Assembly (NCBI RefSeq): GCF_018294505.1
Contig: NC_057807.1
Span: 265,562,458 to 265,626,457, forward strand
Direction of reading: 5' to 3'
Length of the DNA stretch: 64,000 nt
DNA from: Triticum aestivum
Lineage: Eukaryota; Streptophyta; Magnoliopsida; Poales; Poaceae
Shown: one piece after another, positions 35,762 to 47,641 of the stretch
Position numbering within the stretch: the stretch's first letter is position 1
Layout: each line of letters begins with the position of its first letter
Translations under genes and position numbers: made by a program
The notes under the pieces: model-generated
Database searches by the model: none
What the model was told of the DNA's origin: nothing
Seen by the model: only the letters and a program-made list of their open reading frames with translations

Positions 35762-38700
35762 ATGTCCGGAGCAGGAGGCAAGTGGGTGGCCTCCACCGTG
35801 AAGGAGGAGGATATGACGAAGCTCCGGGGCGGCCGGGGTACTTGGCCGCAGATATCACGCACCGGCTTCTGGATGCAGGGCAGATCATTCCGACTCCGAG
35901 ACCCCATGAGAGGGTCGTGTTCCTCGCCCACTTCATCCGTGGACTGGGATTTCCACTTCATCCCTTTGTCCGCGAGCTTATGTTTTACTATGGGCTGGAC
36001 TTCCATGATCTAGCCCCAAACTTCGTCCTCAACATCTCGGCATTCATCATTGTGTGCGAGGCCTTCCTTCGCATCAAGCCTCACTTCGGCTTGTGGCTAC
36101 GAATCTTCTGCGTGAAGCCGAAGATCGTGAGCGGCCAGCAAGCGGAGTGCGGAGGCGCCATGGTGGGCAGGATGCCCAATGTTACATGGCTTGACGGATC
36201 CTTCGCGGAGACCGTAAAGGGATGGCAATCGGGGTGGTTCTACATCACCGAGCCGCGTGACTCTAACTGGGCGGCGGCCCCCGAATTCCGATCCGGAATT
36301 CCCATGCGGCTCACCTCCTGGAAAAGAAGGGCCTGGCCTAGGGCGAACCCGAGGAGCTGACAGGGATTTAGAACTGCATCAAGAGTATGATGGACAAGAA
36401 AATCAAGCTTGTCAACATGGTCCAGGTCATGCTCGTCCGCCGCATTCTTCTGTGCCAAAGACGGGCATTTACTCTGTGGGAGTTCGTTCCGGCCGAACAC
36501 CGGACACTTCAAGAGCTCTACGGCATGACACACAAGGATGCATGGAAGGTGCTGTTCAAGGCCTCCAAAATACCTCCTCCCACATCCGGGGACCGCGGAC
36601 TTCATGCCACGCGGCTCCCCAGTCCGGTGAGTTTTCTGACCATCACCAGATGTAGTTTTCCCAGCGTACTCATGGGAGGATTTTAAGTCATCGTGTGTGT
36701 TTAATCAGGAGTACATGGTGATGGCGGAGCAGATCGACTGTCCGGCTCCACTGCCAGAAGGTCTAGCAGACGCTCTCCTGACGGAGATGCTAGTCCTGGC
36801 GCCCTACAAGGCGCCGAAAAGGAAGGCCGAAAAGAAGGCCCTGGGGACCAGGAAGGGTCTCCGGCGTAAGGTCGTACCGGACGCCTCGTCTGGAGACGAC
36901 GAGGCACACTCCTCCCCCGAAGGGGAGGAGAAAAAGGAAGGGGCCACCCCACCTGAGGAGGTCGAAGGGCCCAAGAGGGCGACCCAGGGGACCAGGAAGG
37001 GTCCCCGGTGCAAGGCCGTCATAAGCTCGTCGTTCGAAGACGACGATGCGGATTCCTCCCGCGGAGGAGGGGGGGGGGGGCAACACGAGGAAACTCCGCC
37101 TCCCCGCACTAGGGAGGAGAAGAAAAGGAAAGCCGCCCCACAGGGGGAGGCTAGGGCGCCCAAGAAGGGAAAGGCGTCCCTTCTGGAGTACTCCACCACG
37201 GCCGCCTACAGCGAGGAGGAGTGGCTGCCCCAGGGGAAGCCCCTAGTAAGGTCGTAAGTATCCGCACTCTGTTGTATTTTAGTGCGACTTCGCTTCATAG
37301 TCTGTTATAACACCGAACATGTATATATGTAGTCCGACCAGGGTCCATCCCGAGGTATCCTCTTCGGATGGTTCCTTGAGCGATTCGGCGATGAACTCGC
37401 TCCCAATGGCCACTTCCCCTCGGCCCGCGGATGACATGGAGGTGTTGTCCCAAAGGCTCCTAGAGCAGGGGGAGGCAACTCTGGAGACGCCCCAAGGCGA
37501 AATTCCAGAGGCCGGCCACACGGGGCGTAAGATCCCCACGGATTGTGCCGACGGGAGCCGCAGCAAGCCGGGCTCCCAGCCGGACACTATACCGGAATCC
37601 CCAAAGGTTTCGGATTCGGGCAGGCAGCCCCTCGCCAAGGAGGGCGAGCCGTCCGTGCCGATAACTTCCGTTACTCCAGAAGCGTCGGATAGTCTGCTGG
37701 AAGCACTTCACGGCGCTTCCATGGGTGAAGAGCACTGTACTCTTATGAGTGCGGTGATTCAGAGGGTTCGGTCCACCAAAAGCGGATTGACCGAAGCCTG
37801 TACCAGCCTCCTAACAGGCTTTGAGGTAAGTAATTAAAAGTTTGGGAAATTACCACCCGATAGACAGTAGCCCCTGATACTCTGTTTGGTGTTCAGAAAG
37901 AAAAGCCAAACGGAGGGTCAATTAAAATCTGCAGGAGTCTAATAGTAGGTGTCTATGTGAATAAGCAGGCGGTGCTGCTTGCCGCTGCTGCCCGCACAGC
38001 AGAGGTCACCGGACTCAAACGGGACCTGGAGCAGGTCCAAGGAGAGCTCTGCCTCACGAAGAGGCAGCTCGAAGAGAACAAAGGTGAGTGATACCCCGTT
38101 CACATATCATAAAGAATAGACAAAATTGCTGATGCTAATGACAAAGTTTCATGATTTTGTAATAGGGGCCACGACCAAAGTGGCGTCCCTGAAAAAAGCG
38201 CTATCCGAGGCTGAAAACAAGGTGGCCATGGAGCACATTGAGCGTGAAAAGCAAAATGCTAGGGTGGGCGAGGTACAACAAGAGCTCCAGGAGCTCGGCA
38301 AGAAGTTCGAGTCCTTGGAGCGCGATTTCAAGACGAAGGAGTCTGAACTTGCGAAGGCTCTTTTGGGCATGAAAGACGCCAAGGCTGAAGCTGAAAAGGC
38401 CCAGCAGGAAATCCAGGCGGCCAAGAAGATAGCGGCGGGTAAGACATTCTTTATGCAAAGCAAGCATGTGGGGGAGACGTTTCTTTTACTTACCCGAATT
38501 CGGAGCTCTCCAGGGGCATTCGCAGATCTGCCACATAGCATATTAGATGCTGCAGAGTTCTACCGTGCCGAGGAGGGGAGCTCAACAGAGAAGTTGTTCT
38601 GGTCCCAGTATGCTGGAGCCGAACACCCGATGCCTCTGAGTGACCAATTGAAGCAATTGGTTGAACTCCACAGGGCGGCCGAAGTGGCTATGAAAGATTT

Positions 38701-38998
38701 CATAGTCCAGATGTGGCCTGGTGAGCTCCTGCCCGCCAGCTACTTCGGCCTGATAAAGCGGATGGTAAATGCCTGTCTGCGGCTTGAAGTGATCAAGCGA
38801 TCTGTTTGCATTGAGGGTGCCCGCCGAGCCTTTGCCCGTGCGAAGGTGCATTGGGGCAAGCTGGATGCGGAGAGGCTGGTGAAGGATGGACCGCCGGAGG
38901 GCAAGCCGCATCGCTGTCCTGAAAAATATTATGATGGCGTTATGAAAGGCGCTCGCCTTGTGGCCGATAAATGTACCAAGGACACTATCTTTGAGTGA
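35762..38998 (+). pseudogene. Antisense-ORF gene of the Tat-like element (Transposase_28-like)
   Basis: It starts MSGAGGKWVASTVKEEDMTK at 35762. A net frameshift near 35830 leads to AGQIIPTPRPHERVVFLAHF, then FYYGLDFHDLAPNFVLNISA and LRIKPHFGLWLRIFCVKPKI, the conserved block Pfam calls putative gypsy-type transposon (Transposase_28). Another frameshift near 36320 and two TAG stops (near 36340 and 36368) follow. Later exons: to about 36630, then acidic/basic low-complexity 36709-37250, 37334-37825, 37970-38080 and 38165-38998. The last two form a coiled coil (ATTKVASLKKALSEAENKVA) and a conserved end (GARRAFARAKVHWGKLDAER). Splice donors such as GTAAGT at 37826 are visible. It lies opposite to and convergent with gag-protease. 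The role of this ORF is unknown, and this copy is dead. Confidence 0.78.
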
Positions 38999-39877
38999 AT
39001 GTACTTCTGTCGTTTTTGTAATATAAAGACGAAGTTATTTGTGCTATATAGCGCTTGTTTTTGGATTTAAAATATTACCTTCTGTGCGGCTGTTTATAAA
39101 ATTCTGAAAGTAGGCCAGTCGTCGGCTTCCGCCCCCACATAACTAGTACCGGGATGTTCGTGGAAAAAACCCAAACACTCTTTATCCAAATATTTGGTCC
39201 CTGAAGGAGGTGTTTGGCGCAGCGAACAAGGCAATCGGACTATGCGGCTTTATAACTTTCATTTAGCCATAGAAGTCTACAATTTTAAATTTTGGCGAAG
39301 CCCCTAGAATTCGGAAAGCCGAATTGGGGCGCTATATACGCCTAAATCGGACAAGGCCGATTCCTCGCCTAAAGCAGAAAAAATCTTTAAGGATTTTAAG
39401 ACCTCTCGAACAGCGACCAGGTCTTGCCGCATCATGCCGGTCAGTTTTTGGCTTTCTCTACTGAGGTGCTCGTCCGGAAGAACCGAGACACAATCGCAAT
39501 AGTTCTCCCTGCGCTACCTTAGCCGATATAACGGAACGTAAGGTACCAAAACAAGGGAGCCGGGCAAACCCAACTATTGACCCAAGACATGATTCGGTGC
39601 TGATGCATATAATGCTATAAGTTCGGGGTGCTGCACTATTGAAAGTGTTTGGACTTATCTTGCCGTCTTATGGGGCGCCCTAGGAAGCCCCTGGCAAACT
39701 GAACGTATCAAGGTGTACGGATGCAATATTAAATAGACATTTATAGGAAAAAATGTGCAGAAAGGAATAATAAGCTGACGCTATATATTAGCTCCCATTG
39801 ATAAATAATACGTCTAAGCGTATGTTTACAATGAATGCGTTAAGTAGAAGTAAATAGGACTATTTGACATGTCCTCT
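38999..39877. other. Convergent intergenic region of the Tat-like element
   Basis: Non-coding, between the 3' ends of the plus-strand antisense ORF and the minus-strand protease frame. It would be the transcript overlap/termination zone. The RT-RNase H-integrase block expected around here in a full element is missing. Confidence 0.6.
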
Positions 39878-42800
39878 TCAAGGGCGGGCCGCATGTAGGT
39901 ATATGAAACAGGTATAACGATCGTGAACAGATTCCACCTGGGTATTCCCTTTGTACGCAGAGCCTTTTGCCTCCTTGGTTTTCTCTCCTGTGAAAGTCCG
40001 ACAATCCTTCTCTTCTGAAGAGGCTTCCCGAAAGCAGGGTCCTGGAAGATAAAAGGGGGTTATTAAAGTGCATTGCAGCTTTACTGCACCGTTGACTGAG
40101 TCACTATTGCGCCTCCGCCTATGCCCATGGTATTTTGAGTGCATAATTGTGTACGCGCGGCACGAATGCTGGCTTGATGGGGCTAGAGCGGAGGCCAGAC
40201 TGCTAGTCGCGCTCTTGGCGTGCCTGGCGATCCTGTTGCGGGGTAGTCCGAACTCGCTTGACGGTGTTCGGGGTTGTTGTCGCCGGATTGGTGGTTTGCC
40301 GGAGAAGGCTGCTTTGTATGCTGCGAGGGCTGCAATATGCTCTTCTATACGGAGAGAGCGGTCCATGTTTTCGTTGACTGTTATGACCCTGCGAGGTCCT
40401 GGCATCTTAAGCTTGAGGTATGCATAGTGTGGTACCGCATTGAACCGAGCGAATGCAGTTCGTCCGAGCAGTGCATGATAACCACTATGGAAAGGGGCGA
40501 TATCGAAGATTAACTCCTCGCTTCGGAAGTTATCCGGAGATCCGAAGACCACTTCCAGTGTTATGGAGCCCATGGAACGGGCCTGTACTCTTGGAATTAC
40601 ACCTTTGAAGGTGGTTTTGGTGGGCTTGATCCTCGAAGGGTCGATGCCCATTTTGTTCACTATGTCCTGATAGAGCAGGTTCAGGCAGCTGTCGTCATCC
40701 ATAAGGACTCGCGTGAGGTGGAATCCATCGATGATTGGGTCTAGGACCAATGCAGCTGAACCGTCGTGACGGATGCTGGTAGGGTGATCCCTACGATCAA
40801 AGGTGATTGGATAGGCTGACCATGGGTTGAATTTTGGGGCGACTGGCTCCATCGCATAGACGTCTCGTAGTGCTCGCTTCCGTTCCCATTTGGGAATGTG
40901 GGTGGCGTAGATCATATTGACTGTTTTCACCTGGGGAGGAAATTTCTTCTGTCCCCCCGTGTTCGGACGCCGGGGCTCCTCATCATCGTCGCTGTGCAGC
41001 CCCTTGTCCTTGTTTTCGGCATTTATTTTACCGGCCTATTTGAACACCTAGCAGTCTCTATTGGTGTAGTTTGCTGGCTTATCCGGGGTGCCATGAATCT
41101 GGCACGAGTGATCAAGTATGCGGTCCCGACTGGACGGTCCCTGATTGTTTCTTTTGAACGGCTTTTTCCGCTGCCCGGATTTCGAGCCACTGAATCCGGC
41201 GTTGACTGTCGTGTCTTTAGTGTTGTCGCCGTTGTTCCGTCGCTTATGTCTGTTGCGCCGTGGCTTGCCGTTATTGTCGCGGACATCTGAGGTGCCGGAA
41301 TTTATTAGCGTGGTGCTACTGCGAGCCAACCAGCTGTCCTCGCCCACGCAAAAGTCAGTCATGAGTGTCGTGAGGGCTGTCATGGACTTTGGTTTTTCCT
41401 GGCCGAGGTGTCGGGAAAGCCACTCCTCACGGATATTATGCTTAAAGGCCTCCAGGGCTTCGGCGTCCGGACAGTCGACTATTTGGTTCTTTTTGGTTAG
41501 GAACCGAGTCCAGAATTTCTTGGCTGACTCTCCGGGTTGTTGGGTAATGTGGCTCAAGTCATCGACATCCGGTGGTCGCACGTACGTGCCCTGGAAGTTG
41601 TCGAGGAATGCGTCCTCCAGGTTTTCCCAACTGCCGATTGAATTTGCCGGTAGGCTATTTAGCCAGTGTCGGGCTGGTCCTTTGAGCTTAAGGGGAAGAT
41701 ACTTGATGGCGTGTAGATCGTCCCCGTGGGCCATGTGAATGTGGAGAAGGAAATCTTTGATCCATACTGCGGGGTCCGTTGTGCCATCGTATGATTCGAT
41801 GTTTACGGGCTTAAACCCTTTTGGGAATTCATGATCCATCACTTCGTCAGTGAACCAGAGGGGGTGTGCGGCGCCTCTATGCCGGGCTATGTGGCTGCGC
41901 ACTTCGAATCAGTCTGGTTGGCTATGTTCGTCCCGGCCGGACTTGTCAATGGTGTGTCCGGCGTGATGATCATCATCATGTGTTGGGGCACGCCCCCGCG
42001 ATCCGTAGATAAATCTTGGCTATCCTACCTTCAGTGCATCTTGCAGGACCTGCCTATTGCCCCGGGCCGTAGTGTATTGGCGTAGGGGTGTGGGCTGGTA
42101 TTCGGGCTGATACGCCATTTTATCCCGGCCATGAGGTGGCCGGTCAGCCGCGTGGCGCTCGAGTCCATATTCCTCGGCTGCCAGGACTTCAGTCCATCTG
42201 TCTGTGAGCAGGTCTTGATCATCTTGGAGCTGCTGCTGCTTCTTTTTTAGGCTCCTCGCAGTGGCCATAAGCCGGTGCTTGAAGCACTCCTGCTCTATGG
42301 GGTCCTCAGGCACGCCGAACTCGTCGTCGCTGACGCTAATCTCGTCTTCGGTGGGGGGCATGTAGTTATCCTCCTCCGGGTATCCATCCGTCGCCTGTTC
42401 GTCTGGGCTGACCTGCCCATCTTCCTGTTCGGCCTGCTCGAAGGCAGGCTGATCGGGGTTGTATTCATCTTCGGCACCATCCGGACTGTTTTCGTCTCCT
42501 GTGCCGGTATTGCTGTGGCGGGGCTTGGAGCAGCGCCGACGACGCCCATGCTTTGCTTTCTTCCTTGAGGGGTTATCCTCCATTGCCTCATCGCCATTGG
42601 TTTCTTTCGGAGTGTCCACCATATATATATCATATGAGGAGGTGGCTGTCCACAGCCCCGTGGGCGGTGGTTCCTGTTCCTCTCCTACATTGTTGTCCAC
42701 ACCATCGATGTCTTCGGAGTTGTAATTAAGCACGTCGGTCAAATCATCGACCGTGGCAATGAAGTGGGTGGTGGGTGGGCAATGAGTTCCCTCGTCACCT

Positions 42801-43443
42801 GCTTCCCACTCGAGTCGGACATAGTTTGACCAAGAGTCTCCTGACAAAGAGAGAGACTTTAACGAGTTCAACATGTCACCAAAGGGCGAGTGCTGGAAGA
42901 TATCCGCAGTGGTGAACTCCATTACCGGAGCCCATCCAGATTCGACGGGCTCGGGGATGCGCGGACTGGAACCCACAACCGGACTTAAGCCCGGGGGTCC
43001 GGTGCCACAGGCTTCCTTGGGGTGAAGTCTGTGTTCGGCTCTACCACCCATGAGTGTGCGGCCTCCGGTGCGGGGTCCATCCACCCATCCTCGGACGACG
43101 CGATTTGCCCCGGATTTAGGTCTGGAGCTCCTACAGGTGCGATATCCCGAGTATTGTCCGACAGCAGGTCTGAGCCGTGCTCGTCATGACTGTTCGGCGC
43201 TCTTGGCATAGGCCCGAATCCATCGAAGATCAAGTCTCCATGGATATCGGCCGTGTAGTTCAAGTTTCCGAACCTGACCTGATGGCCAGGGGAGTAGCTG
43301 TCGATCTGCTCCAGATGGCCAAGCGAATTGGCCCGCGGTGCAAAGTCGCCGAACACGAAGATCTGTCCGGGGAGAAAAGTCTCACCCTGGACCGTGTTGT
43401 TGTTGATGATTGAAGGAGCCATCGAGCCTTGAAGCGGCGACAT
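39878..43443 (-). pseudogene. Gag-protease of the Tat-like element, disrupted
   Basis: It starts MSPLQGSMAPSIINNNTVQG at 43443, about 27 bp from the LTR. A frameshift near 42990 leads to a long acidic gag N-terminus (VVGSSPRIPEPVESGWAPVM to VLQDALKVG). A stop near 42020 follows, then the capsid domain at 41902-41050 (ESYDGTTDPAVWIKDFLLHI, LKLKGPARHWLNSLP, FLDNFQGTYVRPPDVDDLSH; Retrotrans_gag type). After RDC come two in-frame TAG codons near 41046 and 41034. The same frame continues into the protease (KTVNMIYATHIPKWERKRAL, LDPIIDGFHLTRVLMDDDSC, YHALLGRTAFARFNAVPHYA). The usual D-G-G-S site reads D-D-D-S, so the protease may be inactive. It ends at 39878 without RT. Confidence 0.82.
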
Positions 43444-43469
43444 AGAGGAACTCTCAATGAAAGCACCAA

Positions 43470-43939
43470 TGTTGGTGTCAAAACCGGCGGATCTCGGGTA
43501 GGGGGTCCCGATCTGTGCGTCTAAGGCTAATGGTAACAGGAGGCAAGGGACACGATGTTTTACCCAGGTTCGGGCCCTCTCGATGGAGGTAAAACCCTAC
43601 TTCCTGCTTGATTGATATTGATGATATGAGTATTACAAGAGTTGATCTACCACGAGATCGTAGAGGCTAAACCCTAGAAGCTAGCCTATGGTGATTATGA
43701 TTGTGTCTCTAAGCACTAAACCCTCCGGTTTATATAGACACTGGAGGGGGCTAGGGTTTACACGGAGTCGATTACAAAGAAGGAAATCTAATATCCGGAT
43801 CGCCAAGCTTGTCTTCCACGCAAATGAGAGTCCCATCCGGACACGGGACGAAGTCTTGAGTCTTGTATCTTCACGCTCTAATAGTCCGGACAAAATGTAG
43901 TCCGGCTGTCCGGATACCCCCTAATCCAGGACTCCCTCA
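43470..43939 (-). repeat. Right (5') LTR of the Tat-like element
   Basis: Starts TGTTGGTGTCAAAACCGGCG and ends ACTCCCTCA. Just left of it lies AACTCTCAATGAAAGCACCA, on the element strand the expected place for a primer site. I could not assign the tRNA. Confidence 0.9.
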
Positions 43940-44855
43940 GCTGGATAGTCAACGTAGCTGTGTAGATGATGAGCACATCTCCCCTACTCCACCATCACAA
44001 GTGCTTGCTCTAACTTGGCACTATTATATGTGGTTGCATGTTGCGTATGATGTCTAGCTTGTATTGCTTCTAACTTGAATTGCATCTGCTTACTTTACAC
44101 ATAATGCTTGTGAATATGACACATGTTCCTGTCTCTAGAACATATGTGTACATGATGAGCACATCTCCCCTACTCCACCATCACAGGTGCTTGCTCTACT
44201 TGGAACTGTTATATGTGGTTGCGTTTTCCGTATGATGTCTAGTTTGTGTTGCTTCTGATTATGTTGAATTGCATCTGCGTAGCTTACAACTTATACCTGC
44301 AACAATCACTTACCCATGAGACACATTTAACTTGGGACTGTGATGTAGGTTGCATCTTGCATTGCCTTCTACCTTGTACTGCTTCTAATTTCTTGAAATG
44401 GCACTTACGACGAGACACTTTTTACCTGATAGAGTGATATTGGTTGCATGTTCATATGGTGCCTAGCTTTCATTTCTTCTAATTTTGTTGAAATGCCTTC
44501 CGCTTACTATTTTTTCATACATATTCCATCCTCCTATCATACGTGTGAATACGAAACGCTATCTTTTTTTGTATATATTCCATCCTCCTATCCTGCGCTT
44601 GTCTTACATCAAAGTAGTGTTCGTCTGTATCATGCATCAACCAGTTATGCAGAGCTAATTTTATTCATCTTCTTGTGGTTTTAACTTCATAAGGCAATAT
44701 CAGAAAATAGGAAGGAAAAGAGTAAGTTAGGGGATGTTGGTGGTCCTCCGCACCGACGCAAATAGAGACTCTCTAGATTTGCCACTGCTACTGCTAATGA
44801 AGTTGAAGTCCCAAGTCTACATGATGAGTTCATCTCCCGTACTCCACCATTGCAG
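43940..44855 (+). repeat. Amplified exon-intron array, right part
   Basis: The array continues after the gypsy element. Exon ends at 44000 (donor context altered to CACAA|GT), 44186 and 44855. The 44694-44855 exon (162 bp) reads ISENRKEKSKLGDVGGPPHR and ends SLHDEFISRTPPLQ, with a TAG near 44762. Positions 43940-44829 are a diverged (several percent) repeat of 33858-34727, the segment left of the gypsy element, so the sequence jumps back about 870 bp across the insertion. Confidence 0.8.
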
Positions 44856-45424
44856 GTGCTTGCTCTAAGTTGACAGTGTGATAATTGGTTTCATGTTGCA
44901 TATGTTGTCTAGCCTGTATTTCTTCTATTTTGATTAAATTGCACCTGCTGAGTTTATACGTTATACATGTGTATGACATGGCTTTCTGTGTCTAGAATAC
45001 ACTGCATCTATCTATCATACCATGTTCTTACATCAAAGTACTGCTGTTGTGTATCCCGCATCAGTCACTCATGATTGGACGCTTTTAACATGGCAATTTG
45101 ATAGTGGTTGCATCTTGCACTGATTTCTACGTTGTACTGCTTCTAATTTTTCGAATTGCCACTTATGACAAGACACTTTTAACTTGGCAGAGTAATATTG
45201 GTTGCATCTTTCATATGGTATCTAGCTTGCATTACTTCTGTTTTCTTGAAAATCCTTCTGCTTAGTTTGCACATCGTAGCTGTGAATATGTCATGCCGTC
45301 CTATTTTTCTTACATATTCCATCCTCATACGGTTGTCTTACATCAAAGTATTGCTTGTCTGTATCATGCATCAATGAGTTCTGAAGAGTGATTTTATTCT
45401 TTTGTGTTGTGGGTATAGCTTGAC
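44856..45424 (+). other. Intron between array and 3' exons
   Basis: Intron sequence homologous to the other array introns (AAAGTATTGCTTGTCTGTATC, CATATTCCATCCTC). No exon copy is visible inside. Confidence 0.55.
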
Positions 45425-45427
45425 ATG

Positions 45428-47641
45428 GAAAAGTCAAAAAAGAGCAAGGAAAATAATATAGTAGGGAGTGTTGTTACTCATCGGGTGAAACGGAAAAGGA
45501 TCTGCCGTCGAGATTCTTCTAGTACTTATAGTGCAGTAGAAGGTCCAAGTCCACCGGCTAAATCTACAAACACAGTATCACCTGCTCCACCAGCTGCAGC
45601 ATCCGCTTCAACTGTACCAGCATCTCAACGAGTTACTCGTTCGTTTGCTCCGGAAACTGGCCAATTCCCAAACTGCCTTCACACCTAACACTACTTCCGA
45701 AGCACTGCTGACACAACAGGACTTGGCAAGATCAGATGAACCTCATGAGCATCAACACCAAGACGGTACCTGACCGAGTCAAGTTGCAGTTGCATGCTCC
45801 TTTATATGTACTCTCACAGTTTGATGTACACTAACACTTTCCATATTCGTTGTTGAACTAGCACCACGGCGCAAGCGGAAACAGACATCAGGGATAATGC
45901 TTGACAGATTAACAAAATCTAAAGGAGGAAGAATGGAGATCCATTTTGAGGCAGGTTTAAAAAGGCCACGTTATGCTACAGAGTCAGCCAAGTTAGTATC
46001 AGAGGCAGCCGTTGCCGTTAGGTGTCATGCACGTAGCCTCCCAACGTGGATCTAGTACAGGAATGAGAAAGACAATACCCAGTTTAACACCTTCCTTGAC
46101 CATTTATCCGTAAGTAATGTTATTCACCGCAATTGGTAATATTGTCTTGCTCTGTCCCATACTTTTTAGCTTCCTCCTAATAAGACTCACATTCTTTTTT
46201 CAACAGATGAGGTTCAAGTTGGATCCGAAAGATGATGCAACTAAACAAACATGCACTCATGTTTTTCAGTCTGCTCTGCGATAATATCGGTACCACCTTA
46301 GAAAATCTCACTTTGAAGGCAAGGCTAACAATGAAATCGCCCAAACATCTCCAATGGAATATATTATAGATGAAGACTGGACAACCCTCATTAAACACTG
46401 GTCTGATCCAAAGTATCAGGTAGGCTATATGTATTTGATCAGACCACATATTGAACTTGTATTTATGTATATGCCTTACAAGTGTATCTTCTTCTAGGCT
46501 AACTGTTTGAAGAACAAAACCAACCGTTCTAAAGTGAAATTCCAACAGACAACAGGATCTCGTAGCTATATTGCACACTGCGAGGCTCTTGTAAATAGCT
46601 GCTACTTCCTTCTTTTTTTGTGCCATATTATCGTATCTATATTGACTTGTTCCAAATACAAAGGAAAGCCCGTGCGGACCAAAAAGAACCTGAACCGAAT
46701 GCAGTGCAAATCTTCAAGGATTGCCACACCAGCAATATGAAGGGCATGAGCACACCAGTTCAAGCCGCTGTTGTAAGTCCTTACTCCTCCTGCCTTGAAC
46801 TGATTGGTACTGTGATGTGTTCATTTAACTACTTGGTTTGCAGCCAATGTCAGTTACTTTGTTCACTTTTATACACAGTTATCTTAACGTATCATTTCAC
46901 CTTACATGGTTTAAAAGAGATGAAGGATATTCTTTTGGTCCTGATCTGTAATCTAGTTGTTATGTTCACGTGCGCACACAATGATAAAATAGCCTGTTTG
47001 TTTTATATCTGTTTGCCCATGATATGAATGATGTCATACTATGTTCATCCTACTTTAAACCATGTCTCTTTATCCTTAGATGTCAACGAATGTGAGGAAA
47101 CAGACAATACAGTAGGCATGCTACATGGACATATGTTCCGAAAGTGATTTTATTATGTAGTCGGCACTACAATACATGCTAATGTATTATAGTAGTTCAC
47201 CAAAATAAGTTATGTATAAACGTTTAACCTACTTTGTTTGTTTTTGTCTCATTAGTAACTTATCTGGTACACTAATCTACAAGTTCAAACTTTCAGGAAG
47301 CTATGGAACAAATGATTGAACAGCCACAACCACCTGAAGGTGACGAGGCTACCACAGGCACAATGTCACCTCTTGCTGCAGTGCATCAGTATCTCTCCAC
47401 TAACAGTGCAAAAAGCACCTTCCTACGTAATTCTGGGTTGGTTGTTAAGGTAACCTCGTCCAAATCGCCTACTGAACAAAATCTTCCTGCTAGACAGAGT
47501 GATATATCTGTGCTCCAGACACAAGTCCAATCCCTAATGGATGTCGTTTCGGAAACAAGAATAGTGGTTGACAAATGTCGTAAAGATATGAATGGTTTTG
47601 AAACCAGACTATCAAACATTCATTTCGTTGTTCAAGAGTAA
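45428..47641 (+). pseudogene. 3' exons of the CACTA ORF2-like gene (Transposase_24 family)
   Basis: Exons by splice signals: 45428-45765 (KRKRICRRDSSSTYSAVEGP; Ala/Pro/Ser-rich; frameshift near 45650); 45862-46109 (MLDRLTKSKGGRMEIHFEAG, ARSLPTW); 46207-46419 (MRFKLDPKDDATKQTCTHVF, SPMEYIIDEDWTTLIKHWSD); 46498-46590 (NKTNRSKVKFQQTTGSRSYI); about 46664-46772 (EPNAVQIFKDCHTSNMKGMS); 47297-47641 (AMEQMIEQPQPPEGDEATTG, VLQTQVQSLMDVVSETRIVV). The central block is the plant Ptta/En/Spm Transposase_24 signature, the accessory protein of CACTA elements thought to bind subterminal repeats. Breaks: a TAG after LPTWI near 46054 and a TAA near 46280 where Gln is expected. The gene is therefore inactive as read. 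Confidence 0.82.

Larger units (their letters stand above)
34728..43939 (-). mobile_element. Tat/Retand-like Ty3-gypsy element, non-autonomous
   Basis: Flanked by LTRs of 483 bp (34728-35210) and 470 bp (43470-43939) starting TGTTGGTGT and ending CTCCCTCA on the plus strand. The element reads minus (LTR start TGAGGGAGTCC). Internally it has gag-protease on the minus strand (43443-39878) and a convergent plus-strand ORF (35762-38998), an arrangement known from Tat/Retand/Ogre elements. No RT, RNase H or integrase is present. Flanks are ATGAG and GCTGG, so there is no 5-bp TSD. It sits inside the exon array of the CACTA gene. Confidence 0.85.

Noticed and set aside
36701..37199. Minus-strand ORFs opposite the antisense gene
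   Set aside because: Shadows of a low-complexity Lys/Glu-rich exon on the plus strand.
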